From Psychrobacillus sp. NEAU-3TGS (GTDB taxonomy: Bacteria; Bacillota; Bacilli; Bacillales_A; Planococcaceae): 64,000 nucleotides of DNA. Under the pieces are notes generated by a model, which saw nothing but the letters and a program-made list of their open reading frames with translations, was not told where the DNA came from and searched no databases. How positions within the stretch are numbered: position 1 is the first letter of the stretch; every line of letters begins with the position of its first letter. Where the stretch lies: positions 335,996-399,995 of the forward strand of contig NZ_JAPNOZ010000004.1 in assembly GCF_029955155.1 (NCBI RefSeq), read 5' to 3'. Positions 1 to 8,581 of this stretch are shown here, piece by piece. The position numbers and the translations under genes were made by a program.

Positions 1-5
1 TGTTT

Positions 6-77
6 GGCCCCTTGGTCAAGCGGTTAAGACACCGCCCTTTCACGGCGGTAACACGGGTTCGAATCCCGTAGGGGTCA
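6..77 (+). tRNA. tRNA-Glu (TTC), first copy
   Basis: The acceptor arms GGCCCCT and AGGGGTC pair across a 72-nt cloverleaf. The anticodon loop CTTTCAC gives anticodon TTC (Glu), and the T-arm carries GGTTCGAATCC. CCA is not encoded. The gene body is identical to the copy at 377-448, and each is followed by a hairpin of the same design. Confidence 0.95.
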
Positions 78-81
78 TTTT

Positions 82-115
82 AAAGCATGTATCCTATTAG
101 GAAACATGCTTTTTT
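82..115 (+). terminator. Terminator after first tRNA-Glu
   Basis: An inverted repeat (AAAGCATGT, AT-rich loop, ACATGCTTT) runs into a T-tract. It ends the tRNA transcript arriving from the left edge. Confidence 0.8.
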
Positions 116-142
116 CAATCTTTAAGAGTGATTAATATCATT

Positions 143-176
143 TAATAAGTAGCTTTTTCTAGTTCTGTAAAACTTA
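143..176 (-). other. Decayed relic resembling the amt 3' end
   Basis: Read on the minus strand this stretch gives TELEKATY followed by a stop, against TELGKATN and stop at the end of the ammonium transporter at 952. About 23 of the first 26 aligned bases match. There is no open frame of useful length upstream, so it is not a gene. It looks like a fragment left by duplication of the tRNA-Glu/amt junction. Confidence 0.5.
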
Positions 177-295
177 ATGAGAGTTCAATTTTTTCTCTCT
201 ATACCTTTAATAAGAGGTCTATTAGTCTCCTGATTAAAGCGTACGCCTAAAAACTTGAGGTCAATGCTTTTAGTCCAATTTAGCATTATTATTAT

Positions 296-370
296 TCCGA
301 AGTAGCTCAGTGGTAGAGCAATCGGCTGTTAACCGATTGGTCGTAGGTTCGAGTCCTACCTTCGGAGCCA
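296..370 (+). tRNA. tRNA-Asn (GTT)
   Basis: The acceptor strands TCCGAAG and CTTCGGA pair, the anticodon loop is CTGTTAA (anticodon GTT, Asn), the T-arm contains GGTTCGAGTCC, and CCA is encoded at 368-370. It lies 6 nt upstream of the second tRNA-Glu, so the two are probably cotranscribed. Confidence 0.95.
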
Positions 371-376
371 ATGTTT

Positions 377-448
377 GGCCCCTTGGTCAAGCGGTTAAGA
401 CACCGCCCTTTCACGGCGGTAACACGGGTTCGAATCCCGTAGGGGTCA
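377..448 (+). tRNA. tRNA-Glu (TTC), second copy
   Basis: Identical in sequence to the tRNA at 6-77, with the same preceding TGTTT. The pair suggests a tandem duplication of an Asn-Glu tRNA cassette. Confidence 0.95.
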
Positions 449-452
449 TTAT

Positions 453-489
453 AAAAAAGCATGTTTCCAATTAGGAAGCATGCTTTTTT
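453..489 (+). terminator. Terminator after tRNA-Asn/Glu pair
   Basis: AAAAAAGCATG pairs with CATGCTTTTTT around a short AT loop, followed by a T-run. It has the same design as the terminator at 82-115, with diverged stem ends. Confidence 0.85.
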
Positions 490-508
490 CATTGGTTAGG
501 AAACTATA

Positions 509-920
509 AAAGGTTTAGACATGAGGGAACTTTTTAAAAAAATCATAAGGAATGTCATGCTTTAATTTTATCGTGGTATAGGACTTCAAGTTACGAGGAA
601 ACTACGCGCTAGTTATCGGCATCTCAATCCAAGTAAACTTGTTTTATGAAAATTGGTTGCTTTCGACAACTGTTTGGTTGTCATTATCCATTTATTAGAA
701 ACATTAATTCTGCAACTACACAATTGGAGGGATTTAGCGCGGCGGCGCGAGACCCCTGCGGGAAAGCGAGGCAGACTAGCCCGCGGAAAGCAAAGCACCG
801 CTGTGCAATTCCCATTGGCCACTTCCTTCAAACTTATTACCAAGCAGTTTCCCTATTCTCTGCGTAATACCATTTAATCGTTCCCATAAGCTAAATTGTC
901 CAGAGGTAGGTACTTTAGCA
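509..920 (+). repeat. R1 repeat copy 1 (short, with outer flanks)
   Basis: This fills the gene-free stretch between the tRNAs and amt. The inner core, about 595-855, runs from a degenerate GAGGAAACTACGCGC to CAGTTTCCCTA and contains a shortened GC-rich arm. The outer flanks (about 541-590 and 856-920) match those of the copies near 18.9 and 50.0 kb, for example GCTAAATTG and GGTACTTTAGCA. No coding sequence is believable here; the overlapping short frames on both strands are by-products of the repeat. Confidence 0.7.
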
Positions 921-951
921 GTTTTGTTTTGTCTTCAGAAGAATGAGAACC

Positions 952-2226
952 CTAATTAGTAGCTTTTCCTAGTTCCGTTAAGCGTTGAGCAAATCCTTCT
1001 GTTTTTGTGCTAATGCCAGGAAATACATCGTTCAGTTCATAGGCTTGGGAACCATGCTCTACAAAATCAAGTCCAGCAGTTTCCTCCTCATTGGATACAC
1101 GAATCGGACTAAATACTTTTACGGCAAACAAAAAGCCGGAAACAGTAATAGAAACCCAAACAATAACAGCTAAAATTCCTAATATCTGAACAACGATCAA
1201 GCTCGCTCCTCCACCTACAAAGAGTCCACTTGAAGTTTCAAATAGTCCAACAGCTATCGTTCCCCAAATCCCAGTTATCCCATGAACTGCTATTGCTCCA
1301 ACAGGATCATCGACTTTTAATATAACATCTAAGAAGCGAACTCCTTCTGTCATAATAATACCTGCAAGTAAACCAATTAAGATAGAACTCATGAGAGAGA
1401 CATTAGCAGCACCAGCCGTAATACTTACTAAACCTGCTAGTGCACCGTTTAAAGTAAGAGAGGCGTCCAATTTTTTAAATCTTAGTTTCGTATAAAAAGC
1501 GGTAGATAAAACTCCGGCAGAAGCAGCAAATAAAGTATTTGCAATAATTTGAGGGACAAGAGTAGGGTCGGCAGCTAAGGTGCTTGCTCCATTAAAACCA
1601 AACCAGCCAACCCATAAGATGAAAACGCCTAAAGCACCGAGAGGAATACTGTGACCAGGTATAACATTCACTTTCCCATTGCTATATTTTCCGAGACGTG
1701 GACCTAAAAGTGTTGCTGCTACGAAAGCTCCGATTGCTCCTGTTAAGTGAACGACTGTAGAACCTGCAAAATCAATAAAACCAAGTTTAGCTAACCATCC
1801 GCCTCCCCAAATCCAGTGGCCTACAACTGGGTAGATAATTCCAGTCATTGCTACTACTAAAAGTAAATAAGAAGATAGCTTCATTCGTTCAGCAACTGCA
1901 CCTGAAATAATGGTTGCACAAGTGGCTGCAAAAACGGATTGGAAAACGAAGAAACCCATATCCTCTCTTCCAAATAGTGCAAAGCCATCCGTACCTATTG
2001 CACCAAAGAGAGATTCACCAAACATAAAACCAAACCCTACGAGGAAATATAGAAGAGCGCCAAGCGATACTGTAAGAAAGTTTTTCATTAAAATATTCAG
2101 TGTATTTTTAGAACGAGTAAAACCTGCTTCGAGCATTGCAAATCCTGCATGCATAAAAAATACTAATATAGCACCTAACATCATCCACAACATGTCGATT
2201 GAACGTTGAACCATTTCTATTGTCAT
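952..2226 (-). CDS. amt: Ammonium transporter, Amt/NrgA family
   Basis: A 424-residue polytopic membrane protein of the Amt/Mep/Rh family, which conducts ammonium across the cytoplasmic membrane as a trimer. The N-terminus enters the membrane at once (MLWMMLGAILVFF), and about eleven hydrophobic segments follow. The paired conduction histidines fit VVHLTGAIG (near residue 160) and AVHGITGIWG (near 310). The ATG follows an AAAGGAGAG ribosome site. It starts 13 bp after glnK, the usual PII/Amt pairing, in which PII can plug the channel when nitrogen is plentiful. In B. subtilis the order is nrgA-nrgB; here the PII gene comes first. Confidence 0.95.
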   Translation of the reverse strand: MTIEMVQRSIDMLWMMLGAILVFFMHAGFAMLEAGFTRSKNTLNILMKNFLTVSLGALLYFLVGFGFMFGESLFGAIGTDGFALFGREDMGFFVFQSVFAATCATIISGAVAERMKLSSYLLLVVAMTGIIYPVVGHWIWGGGWLAKLGFIDFAGSTVVHLTGAIGAFVAATLLGPRLGKYSNGKVNVIPGHSIPLGALGVFILWVGWFGFNGASTLAADPTLVPQIIANTLFAASAGVLSTAFYTKLRFKKLDASLTLNGALAGLVSITAGAANVSLMSSILIGLLAGIIMTEGVRFLDVILKVDDPVGAIAVHGITGIWGTIAVGLFETSSGLFVGGGASLIVVQILGILAVIVWVSITVSGFLFAVKVFSPIRVSNEEETAGLDFVEHGSQAYELNDVFPGISTKTEGFAQRLTELGKATN

Positions 2227-2239
2227 AAAACGCTCTCCT

Positions 2240-2581
2240 TTAGTTTACGGCAACTGCACCGCGTTCTTTTGTTCTTATACGGATTGCTTCATCAACTGGT
2301 AAAACAAATATTTTTCCATCACCAACTTCATTAGTAGATGCGTGATTCAAAATGGCTTCTACCAGCTTCTCTACTAAATGATCTTCTACGACCATTTCAA
2401 GCTTCAATTTTGTATGAAATTCCATTTCATAGTTGTTACCACGAAATAATCCAGTGCGTCCTTCTTGGCGGCCGCAACCGGCAATTTCTGTCACGCTTAG
2501 CCCGTCAATCCCTTCTAATGCAAGTGCTTGACGAACTTCCGAAAATACATCTGGGCGAATAATTGCTTCAATTTTTTTCAT
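2240..2581 (-). CDS. glnK: PII nitrogen regulatory protein GlnK/NrgB
   Basis: A 113-residue PII-family signalling protein expected to be a trimer that senses ATP/ADP and 2-oxoglutarate and controls the adjacent Amt. It begins MKKIEAIIRPD, the classic PII start; the T-loop region RGNNYEMEF keeps the tyrosine equivalent to Tyr51, and the C-terminus VDEAIRIRTKERG is conserved. I start at the ATG at 2581, which follows AGGAGGATG. Twelve extra in-frame residues upstream fall inside the promoter and do not look like PII. It is transcribed first in a glnK-amt operon under a TnrA-like box. Confidence 0.95.
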   Translation of the reverse strand: MKKIEAIIRPDVFSEVRQALALEGIDGLSVTEIAGCGRQEGRTGLFRGNNYEMEFHTKLKLEMVVEDHLVEKLVEAILNHASTNEVGDGKIFVLPVDEAIRIRTKERGAVAVN

Positions 2582-2612
2582 TTTGCATCCTCCTAATGTA
2601 AGAATATATAAC

Positions 2613-2641
2613 ATCATATTATAAAAAATATAAAATGTAAA
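2613..2641 (-). promoter_or_regulatory. Promoter of glnK-amt
   Basis: On the minus strand TTTACA (2641-2636) and TATGAT (2618-2613) are separated by 17 bp, a good sigma-A arrangement. It starts transcription about 25 bp before the glnK ATG. Confidence 0.75.
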
Positions 2642-2658
2642 TGATATTCTGAAAAATA

Positions 2659-2675
2659 TGTTAGTTTATATAACA
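2659..2675 (-). promoter_or_regulatory. TnrA-like operator upstream of glnK-amt
   Basis: The minus strand reads TGTTATATAAACTAACA, one mismatch from the TnrA consensus TGTNANAWWWTMTNACA. It is centred about 60 bp upstream of the predicted start of transcription. TnrA activates nrgAB in B. subtilis during nitrogen limitation; activation here is inferred from the match and position. Confidence 0.75.
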
Positions 2676-2703
2676 TGAATTAATGATGCTTTTAAAATAG
2701 CCA

Positions 2704-2750
2704 TAAAAAAACGCAAGAAGAAAATTGTTTCTTTTTCTTCTTGCGCTTTT
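2704..2750 (-). terminator. Terminator after menA
   Basis: The inverted repeat CGCAAGAAGAAA / TTTCTTCTTGCG is followed on the minus strand by a T-run, immediately after the menA stop. Confidence 0.85.
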
Positions 2751-2751
2751 C

Positions 2752-3663
2752 TTATAAGAAGTAACCGATTAATAAACCTATTCCTAAAAGGAAAACGAAA
2801 ATAGTATTAGTCAGTGCTGTATCTTTCATAGCAGGAGCTACTTCAAGTGGATTATCTTTTTCTCTGAATAGTTTAATCGCATGCAATGGTTTTTTTATAC
2901 TTAATATAACGAGTAATGACCATGGTGTAATAATTTGTAGTAAGACTAAGCCTACAATCCAAAGATAAGATATGATAAAATAAGAAGCCAAAATTGTAAT
3001 AGCATTTTTTCTACCTACAAGAATCGCCATCGTTTTTCTGCCGCCTTTTGTATCTTCCTCAAGATCTCGGATATTATTTGAAAGCATAATCGCAGCTACA
3101 AGTAGTGCACTTGGAATAGAAAGCAAGATGGCAAAATTAGGGACAGAACCAACTTGGATGAAAGTCGCTATTAAAACAATAAGCATACCCATTACTACAC
3201 CACTAAAAAATTCACCAAATGGTGTATAGGCGATAGGATAAGGTCCACCAGTATACAGATAGCCTATTAGCATACAAGCAGCACCAACAATAAGTAACAT
3301 CCAAGAGGATTTATAACAAATGTAGATACCTAGTAATCCAGCAAGTCCATATAATAGCAATGCTAACTGCATTACTGTTTTCGGTTTAACACCATTTCGC
3401 ACAATTGCTCCACCTATACCCACGGATTCTACACTATCAAGTCCGCGAGCAAAATCATAATACTCATTGAACATATTAGTAGCCGCTTGTATAAAAAGAC
3501 AAGCAACTAACATTGCTAAAAATAATAGCCAGTTAATATTAGTGTAATAGAGTGCGATCATCGTTCCCAAAAATACGGGAGCAAATGAAGCGGTTAATGT
3601 ATGGGGTCTTGTTAATTTCCACCAGACGCGCCAACCTTTGTCGGCTTGTAGTTCATGTGACAT
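2752..3663 (-). CDS. menA: 1,4-dihydroxy-2-naphthoate polyprenyltransferase MenA
   Basis: An integral membrane UbiA-family prenyltransferase that attaches the polyprenyl tail to 1,4-dihydroxy-2-naphthoate, giving demethylmenaquinone. Both aspartate-rich motifs are present: NMFNEYYDFARG near residue 70 and NNIRDLEEDTKGG near residue 190, and the rest is hydrophobic helices. Start chosen at the ATG at 3663 because AAAGGAGAG lies just upstream; a frame-extending ATG 24 bp earlier sits within that ribosome site. 303 residues. It is divergent from menF across about 160 bp, so both arms of the pathway leave one intergenic region. Confidence 0.95.
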   Translation of the reverse strand: MSHELQADKGWRVWWKLTRPHTLTASFAPVFLGTMIALYYTNINWLLFLAMLVACLFIQAATNMFNEYYDFARGLDSVESVGIGGAIVRNGVKPKTVMQLALLLYGLAGLLGIYICYKSSWMLLIVGAACMLIGYLYTGGPYPIAYTPFGEFFSGVVMGMLIVLIATFIQVGSVPNFAILLSIPSALLVAAIMLSNNIRDLEEDTKGGRKTMAILVGRKNAITILASYFIISYLWIVGLVLLQIITPWSLLVILSIKKPLHAIKLFREKDNPLEVAPAMKDTALTNTIFVFLLGIGLLIGYFL

Positions 3664-3822
3664 AAAATTTTCTCTCCTTTTAAACAATCCATTATCAATA
3701 TTAGCATATATTCGTTGCTAAATGTGTGCCGAAAAGTGTAGAAAGTTGTATGATAAAGGGTAGAGAAATAAAAAAGAAAACATCATGATTAACACCAAGA
3801 TATTAATACGGAGGTAATTTTA

Positions 3823-5184
3823 ATGCCGAAAACCACCGGTCAAAAGCAAACAACATTACGTTTTTATACAGAAACAATAGAAGTATCCAGATTATCAGCT
3901 CATGCTTTTTTTGAAGCGGGAGATGAAAAATATAAAGGCCAACGATTTTTTTGGCAAAACAAAGAAAAAACATTGACGCTTGTTGGCTTAGGTCATGCGC
4001 ATACCATTGCAAATAACTTAACAGATAATCGATATGCGGACATCGATTCTAAATGGAAAGAGCTATGTAATGCTTTAGTTAAAGAACAAGTAGATGTTTC
4101 GCCAATCTTATTTGGTGGATTTGCATTTGATCCTAAAAACACCATTACATCTGAATGGGACAATTTTCCGTCAGCATTCTTTGTAGTGGCGACATTCCAA
4201 TTAGTAATTCAACAAGATAGAGCATTTGTAAGCATTCATTATATTACAAACGAGGAAGAGAGCGCGGATATATTTGAACGGTTACGGGTGGAAAGAGATG
4301 CGCTTATACACACTGCCCAAGTAAGAGAACTTCAAACTCATTCCAAACCAGCATTAGTAAAACGCGAAGATCGATTAAAAGAGCAGTATTTACATGCGGT
4401 GGAAGATGTAACAAAAAGGATTCGTGAGGATGAAGTGAATAAAGTAGTAATTGCTCGGTCTCTTAAGTTAATGTTTGATAAGAATTTCTCTCCAGCAACA
4501 GCAATTTATCATGCTGCCATGGAACAACCAGAGAGTTATTTATTTGGTTTAGAAAATGGGGAGCAGATGTTTTTTGGAGCGACTCCAGAACGGCTAGTGA
4601 AAGTAGAAAACTCAAAAGCGCAGTCTGCGGGACTTGCAGGTTCTGTTAAACGTGGTAAAAATTCAGTGGAAGATAAAGCATTAGGGGAAGCGCTTCTTGC
4701 GGATCCTAAAAACTTAGGCGAACATAAATACGTAGTGGATATGATTCGTAAAGTATTTGAGCAGTATTGTAAAGAATTGAAAGTACCACCAAGACCAAAG
4801 CTTATGAAAATTAGAGATATCCAACATCTATATACGCCGATCGAGGGGCATTTGAAAAAGGATTCCTCTTTATTTGAATTAGTACAAGCTTTACATCCAA
4901 CACCAGCCTTAGGGGGCGAACCGCGTCAAGAAGCGATTAGCATAATTCGTGAATCCGAACAAATGAATCGTGGCTATTATGCAGCTCCAATTGGTTGGAT
5001 CAATACAGAAGGGGACGGCGAGTTTGCGGTCGGCATCCGTTCAGCATTAATCGAAAATGAATATGCGTATTTATATGCGGGCGGCGGAATTGTAGCAGAA
5101 TCCTCTTCTATGGAAGAATTTGAAGAAACGCGTGTGAAATTTAGACCAATGCTGCGCACGCTTGGAGGAAATATGAATGACTAA
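3823..5184 (+). CDS. menF: Isochorismate synthase MenF
   Basis: Converts chorismate to isochorismate, the first committed step of menaquinone synthesis. The C-terminal chorismate-binding domain (about residues 190-445) shows KVVIARSL, SAGLAGSVKRG, PTPALGGEP and the terminal GGGIVAESSSMEEFEE. Length 453 residues is normal. The ATG follows CGGAGG at a good distance. Its end overlaps the start of menD by 8 bp, which implies coupled translation and one menFDHB transcript. Confidence 0.95.
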   Translation: MPKTTGQKQTTLRFYTETIEVSRLSAHAFFEAGDEKYKGQRFFWQNKEKTLTLVGLGHAHTIANNLTDNRYADIDSKWKELCNALVKEQVDVSPILFGGFAFDPKNTITSEWDNFPSAFFVVATFQLVIQQDRAFVSIHYITNEEESADIFERLRVERDALIHTAQVRELQTHSKPALVKREDRLKEQYLHAVEDVTKRIREDEVNKVVIARSLKLMFDKNFSPATAIYHAAMEQPESYLFGLENGEQMFFGATPERLVKVENSKAQSAGLAGSVKRGKNSVEDKALGEALLADPKNLGEHKYVVDMIRKVFEQYCKELKVPPRPKLMKIRDIQHLYTPIEGHLKKDSSLFELVQALHPTPALGGEPRQEAISIIRESEQMNRGYYAAPIGWINTEGDGEFAVGIRSALIENEYAYLYAGGGIVAESSSMEEFEETRVKFRPMLRTLGGNMND

Positions 5185-6889
5185 CATCGAGTATTTAACA
5201 TCCTATGTAAATCAATTTGTAGAAACAATTAAACAGGCAGGTGTTAAACATATTGTAATGTGTCCCGGTTCCAGATCCACACCTCTTGCTTATGGCTTTG
5301 CAAAAAGCGACGGCTTTGCATTTTATCGTCAGACAGATGAACGGTCGGCTGGCTACTTTGCATTAGGTATTGCTAAAGCAACAAAGGAACCAGTTGTGCT
5401 TCTTTGCACTTCTGGAACGGCTGCAGCGAATTTCTTCCCTGCAATTGTGGAAGGTTTTTACGCACGGGTTCCATTACTTGTGGTGACTGCAGACCGTCCA
5501 CATGAATTACGGGAAGTCGGAGCGCCGCAAGCAATCGATCAAATACATCTGTTTGGTAAGCATGTCAAATGGTCTGTTGACTTTCCGCTCCCAGAAGTAG
5601 ATACAGCAGGTTTAACCTTTATGGAGCGTCATATTCATCGTGCAGTATCCACTTCGAAGTCAGCACCAATGGGACCAGTCCATATAAATGTGCCTTTTAG
5701 AGAGCCGCTATTGTTAAATATGGAGCAGTCATTACCTATAACTGAGATGCAAATATCAGAAGTAGGGAAGCTTGTCCCAAGTAGTGATTTTACTGAGTGG
5801 TATATAGATCTATTAATGCGCGAAGATAAGGGATTACTTATTGTCGGAGATTCTATACATTCGACGGAAGGCTTTTGGGAATTTGCACGAACAGTCAAGT
5901 GGCCTGTAGTAGTCGATCCACTTTCTAACTTACGAACATCGATACCAGATGATTGTATGGAATTATGTATTGATCAATACGATGCACTCTTGAAAAACGA
6001 TGCATTTAAACAAACCGCTATTCCGAATGTTGTTATTCGTTTTGGGGCGCAGCCTGTTTCGAAGCCACTTACCTTATTTTTGAAGGCGTGCAAGCCAGAA
6101 GTATTTATAGTAGTAGATGAAAGTCCACTTTTCCGTGATTCTATTCATGCGGTAACGCATCATGTACAAGTAGCGACAAATACTTTATGGATACCGATTG
6201 AAGAAAAACAAGCCTCTAGTTATTTACACAATTGGTCAAAGGCGAATGATATCGCGACAAAACATATACATGCTTATATAGCGAACGAGGAAGATGAAGG
6301 TGCATTGGCGGGTAGATTGTTTGAAGCACTTCCTGATGGGGTAGATTTGTTTGCTAGCAGTAGCATGCCGATTCGTGATGTAGATACTTTTTTCAATAAA
6401 ACTAAGAAAGATGTTCAAATATATGCAAATAGAGGGACGAACGGAATTGATGGAGTAGTATCAACAGCATTAGGCGTTCAAGCTGCAACCAATCGACCTG
6501 GATATTTGCTTATAGGCGATCTTGCTTTTTTACATGATGTGAATGGGCTAATTGTGAGTAGATTCCATCAAACAAATTGTACAATTGTTATTATGAATAA
6601 TGATGGAGGAGGTATTTTCTCTTATTTATCGCAGTCAACCGAAACACATTATTTTGAGCAATTATTCGGAACACCTACTGGTTTAGAATTTTCACATATT
6701 GCAGCTATGTATGATGCCCAGTATGATGCTGTACATACGAAGGAAGCATTCCAACAAGCGTTGATGCAGCCTAAGACGACAGATATCCGTATTATAGAAG
6801 TATTTACGAATCGACAAGTCAATACAGAAAAGCATCAAAAATTATGGACGGGTATTTCGGAGGAGTTAGATTCTAGTTGGAAAGTATAA
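5177..6889 (+). CDS. menD: SEPHCHC synthase MenD
   Basis: A thiamine-diphosphate enzyme joining isochorismate with the succinyl semialdehyde unit of 2-oxoglutarate to form SEPHCHC. The N-terminal pyrimidine-binding domain has CPGSRSTPLA near residue 30. The C-terminal cofactor site shows NRGTNGIDGVVS, then GDLAFLHDVNGL and MNNDGGGIF, the GDG-to-N metal-diphosphate motif of this family. 570 residues, full length. The start overlaps menF, and its end overlaps the likely start of menH. Confidence 0.95.
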   Translation: MTNIEYLTSYVNQFVETIKQAGVKHIVMCPGSRSTPLAYGFAKSDGFAFYRQTDERSAGYFALGIAKATKEPVVLLCTSGTAAANFFPAIVEGFYARVPLLVVTADRPHELREVGAPQAIDQIHLFGKHVKWSVDFPLPEVDTAGLTFMERHIHRAVSTSKSAPMGPVHINVPFREPLLLNMEQSLPITEMQISEVGKLVPSSDFTEWYIDLLMREDKGLLIVGDSIHSTEGFWEFARTVKWPVVVDPLSNLRTSIPDDCMELCIDQYDALLKNDAFKQTAIPNVVIRFGAQPVSKPLTLFLKACKPEVFIVVDESPLFRDSIHAVTHHVQVATNTLWIPIEEKQASSYLHNWSKANDIATKHIHAYIANEEDEGALAGRLFEALPDGVDLFASSSMPIRDVDTFFNKTKKDVQIYANRGTNGIDGVVSTALGVQAATNRPGYLLIGDLAFLHDVNGLIVSRFHQTNCTIVIMNNDGGGIFSYLSQSTETHYFEQLFGTPTGLEFSHIAAMYDAQYDAVHTKEAFQQALMQPKTTDIRIIEVFTNRQVNTEKHQKLWTGISEELDSSWKV

Positions 6890-7698
6890 ATAGGATGGTT
6901 CGTTCGATCAATATGCATATCAAGCGATATAATATCGGAGCTACTAATAAAGTTGTCTGCTTACATGGATTTACAGGTTCTAGTAGTACTTGGGAGGAAG
7001 TAATTAGCTATCTTCCTTCTTCGGTTGAAGTATTGGCAATTGATCTAATCGGGCATGGACAGACAGATAAGCCAGTAGATTCTGCCCGTTATAATGTCGA
7101 TGAGCAAATAGAAGACCTTCATGCGATCTTTCAACAATTGGAGTGGACTCATTTTACGCTTGTCGGTTACTCGATGGGAGGACGCTTAGCGTTAGCCTAT
7201 ACGGCTAAATATCCTGTAGATAGATTAATACTAGAGAGTAGCTCTCCAGGCCTCGCAGACGATGGGGAACGACAGAATAGAAAGTTGTCGGATGAGTTGC
7301 TTGCAGAACGTATTACGAAAGAAGGGGTTATTTCTTTCGTTGACTTTTGGGGGAATATACCTTTATTCCAAACGCAAAAAAAGCTGTCTCCTGAAAAGCA
7401 AGCAATTATTCGTAAGGAAAGACTTGCTCAGTCAGCAGTTGGTCTTAGCAATAGTTTGAAAGGATTTAGTACAGGAGTGCAACCTTCTTATTGGGGAATG
7501 CTAAGTGATATAACAATCCCGGTATTATTAGTGACTGGAGAGCTGGATGTAAAGTTTTGTGCAATTGCTAGACGAATGCAACAGGAGTTGCCAAACTCGC
7601 ATTTAGAGGTTATAGAAGATACTGGACATGCAATTCATGTGGAAAAACCGAAAATCTTTGCTACAATAATAAAGAAAGTTATTTTAGAGGAGGAATAA
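6877..7698 (+). CDS. menH: SHCHC synthase MenH (alpha/beta hydrolase)
   Basis: An alpha/beta-hydrolase that eliminates pyruvate from SEPHCHC to give [19 protein letters not shown] forms the oxyanion loop, [10 protein letters not shown] holds the nucleophile serine, and ITVPVLL-like strand, GELD and [11 protein letters not shown] carry the acid and histidine. The start is uncertain. TTG at 6877 follows GGAGGAG and gives a family-like N-terminus; ATG at 6895 and 6913 are alternatives with weaker ribosome sites. It overlaps menD and ends 2 bp before menB. Confidence 0.88.
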   Translation: MESINRMVRSINMHIKRYNIGATNKVVCLHGFTGSSSTWEEVISYLPSSVEVLAIDLIGHGQTDKPVDSARYNVDEQIEDLHAIFQQLEWTHFTLVGYSMGGRLALAYTAKYPVDRLILESSSPGLADDGERQNRKLSDELLAERITKEGVISFVDFWGNIPLFQTQKKLSPEKQAIIRKERLAQSAVGLSNSLKGFSTGVQPSYWGMLSDITIPVLLVTGELDVKFCAIARRMQQELPNSHLEVIEDTGHAIHVEKPKIFATIIKKVILEEE

Positions 7699-7700
7699 AG

Positions 7701-8519
7701 ATGACTCGTGAATGGACAACGCTACATACATATGAAGACATTAAGTATGAGTATTACAATGGTATTGCAAAAGTAACTATTAACCGTCCTGAAGTGCGAA
7801 ATGCATTTCGTCCGAAAACGGTAATGGAAATGATTGATGCATTTTCACGCGCACGCGATGATAAAAATGTTGGTGTCATTATCTTAACAGGTGAAGGTGA
7901 GCATGCTTTCTGTTCAGGTGGAGACCAAAAAGTACGTGGACATGGTGGATACGTTGGAGAAGACGAAATTCCTCGTTTAAACGTCCTAGACTTACAACGT
8001 TTAATCCGTGTTATTCCAAAACCAGTTGTTGCAATGGTAGCTGGTTATGCAATCGGTGGAGGTCATGTTTTACATGTAGTATGTGACTTAACTATTGCTG
8101 CTGATAATGCTCGCTTTGGGCAAACAGGACCTAAAGTAGGATCATTTGATGCTGGTTATGGTTCAGGTTATCTTGCACGTATTATTGGACATAAAAAGGC
8201 ACGTGAAATTTGGTACCTATGCCGTCAATATGATGCTCAGCAAGCACTTGATATGGGATTAGTTAACACAGTTGTTCCTTATGAACAACTAGAAGACGAA
8301 ACTGTACAATGGTGTGAAGAAATGCTAGAAATGAGCCCAACTGCACTTCGCTTCTTAAAAGCAGCGATGAATGCAGATACAGACGGTTTAGCAGGTCTTC
8401 AACAAATGGCAGGGGACGCAACACTTCTTTATTACACAACGGATGAGGCAAAAGAAGGTCGCGATGCATTTAAAGAAAAACGTAAGCCTGATTTTGGTCA
8501 ATTCCCACGTTTTCCGTGA
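7701..8519 (+). CDS. menB: 1,4-dihydroxy-2-naphthoyl-CoA synthase MenB
   Basis: A crotonase-fold enzyme that closes the second ring of naphthoquinone from o-succinylbenzoyl-CoA. Seen: [16 protein letters not shown] (oxyanion and substrate loop, about residues 72-88), [12 protein letters not shown] near 113, and the C-terminal [17 protein letters not shown] typical of MenB. 272 residues. Strong GAGGAG site 2 bp after menH. A hairpin terminator follows the stop, so menB probably ends the main men transcript. Confidence 0.96.
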   Translation: MTREWTTLHTYEDIKYEYYNGIAKVTINRPEVRNAFRPKTVMEMIDAFSRARDDKNVGVIILTGEGEHAFCSGGDQKVRGHGGYVGEDEIPRLNVLDLQRLIRVIPKPVVAMVAGYAIGGGHVLHVVCDLTIAADNARFGQTGPKVGSFDAGYGSGYLARIIGHKKAREIWYLCRQYDAQQALDMGLVNTVVPYEQLEDETVQWCEEMLEMSPTALRFLKAAMNADTDGLAGLQQMAGDATLLYYTTDEAKEGRDAFKEKRKPDFGQFPRFP

Positions 8520-8535
8520 TTGCCTAAACAGTATG

Positions 8536-8562
8536 AGCTGCCCTGATTTGGGGCAGCTTTTT
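8536..8562 (+). terminator. Terminator between menB and menE
   Basis: AGCTGCCC pairs perfectly with GGGCAGCT around a 7-nt loop and is followed by TTTTT. It sits within the otherwise continuous men cluster. Confidence 0.85.
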
Positions 8563-8581
8563 CTAAAGGAGATTAATACAT

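Noticed and set aside
307-492. Open frame on the minus strand across the tRNA genes
   Set aside because: It is the antisense of tRNA-Glu and tRNA-Asn, a well-known false gene type (GIRTRVTAVKGR, GRTRTYDQSVN); no ribosome site.
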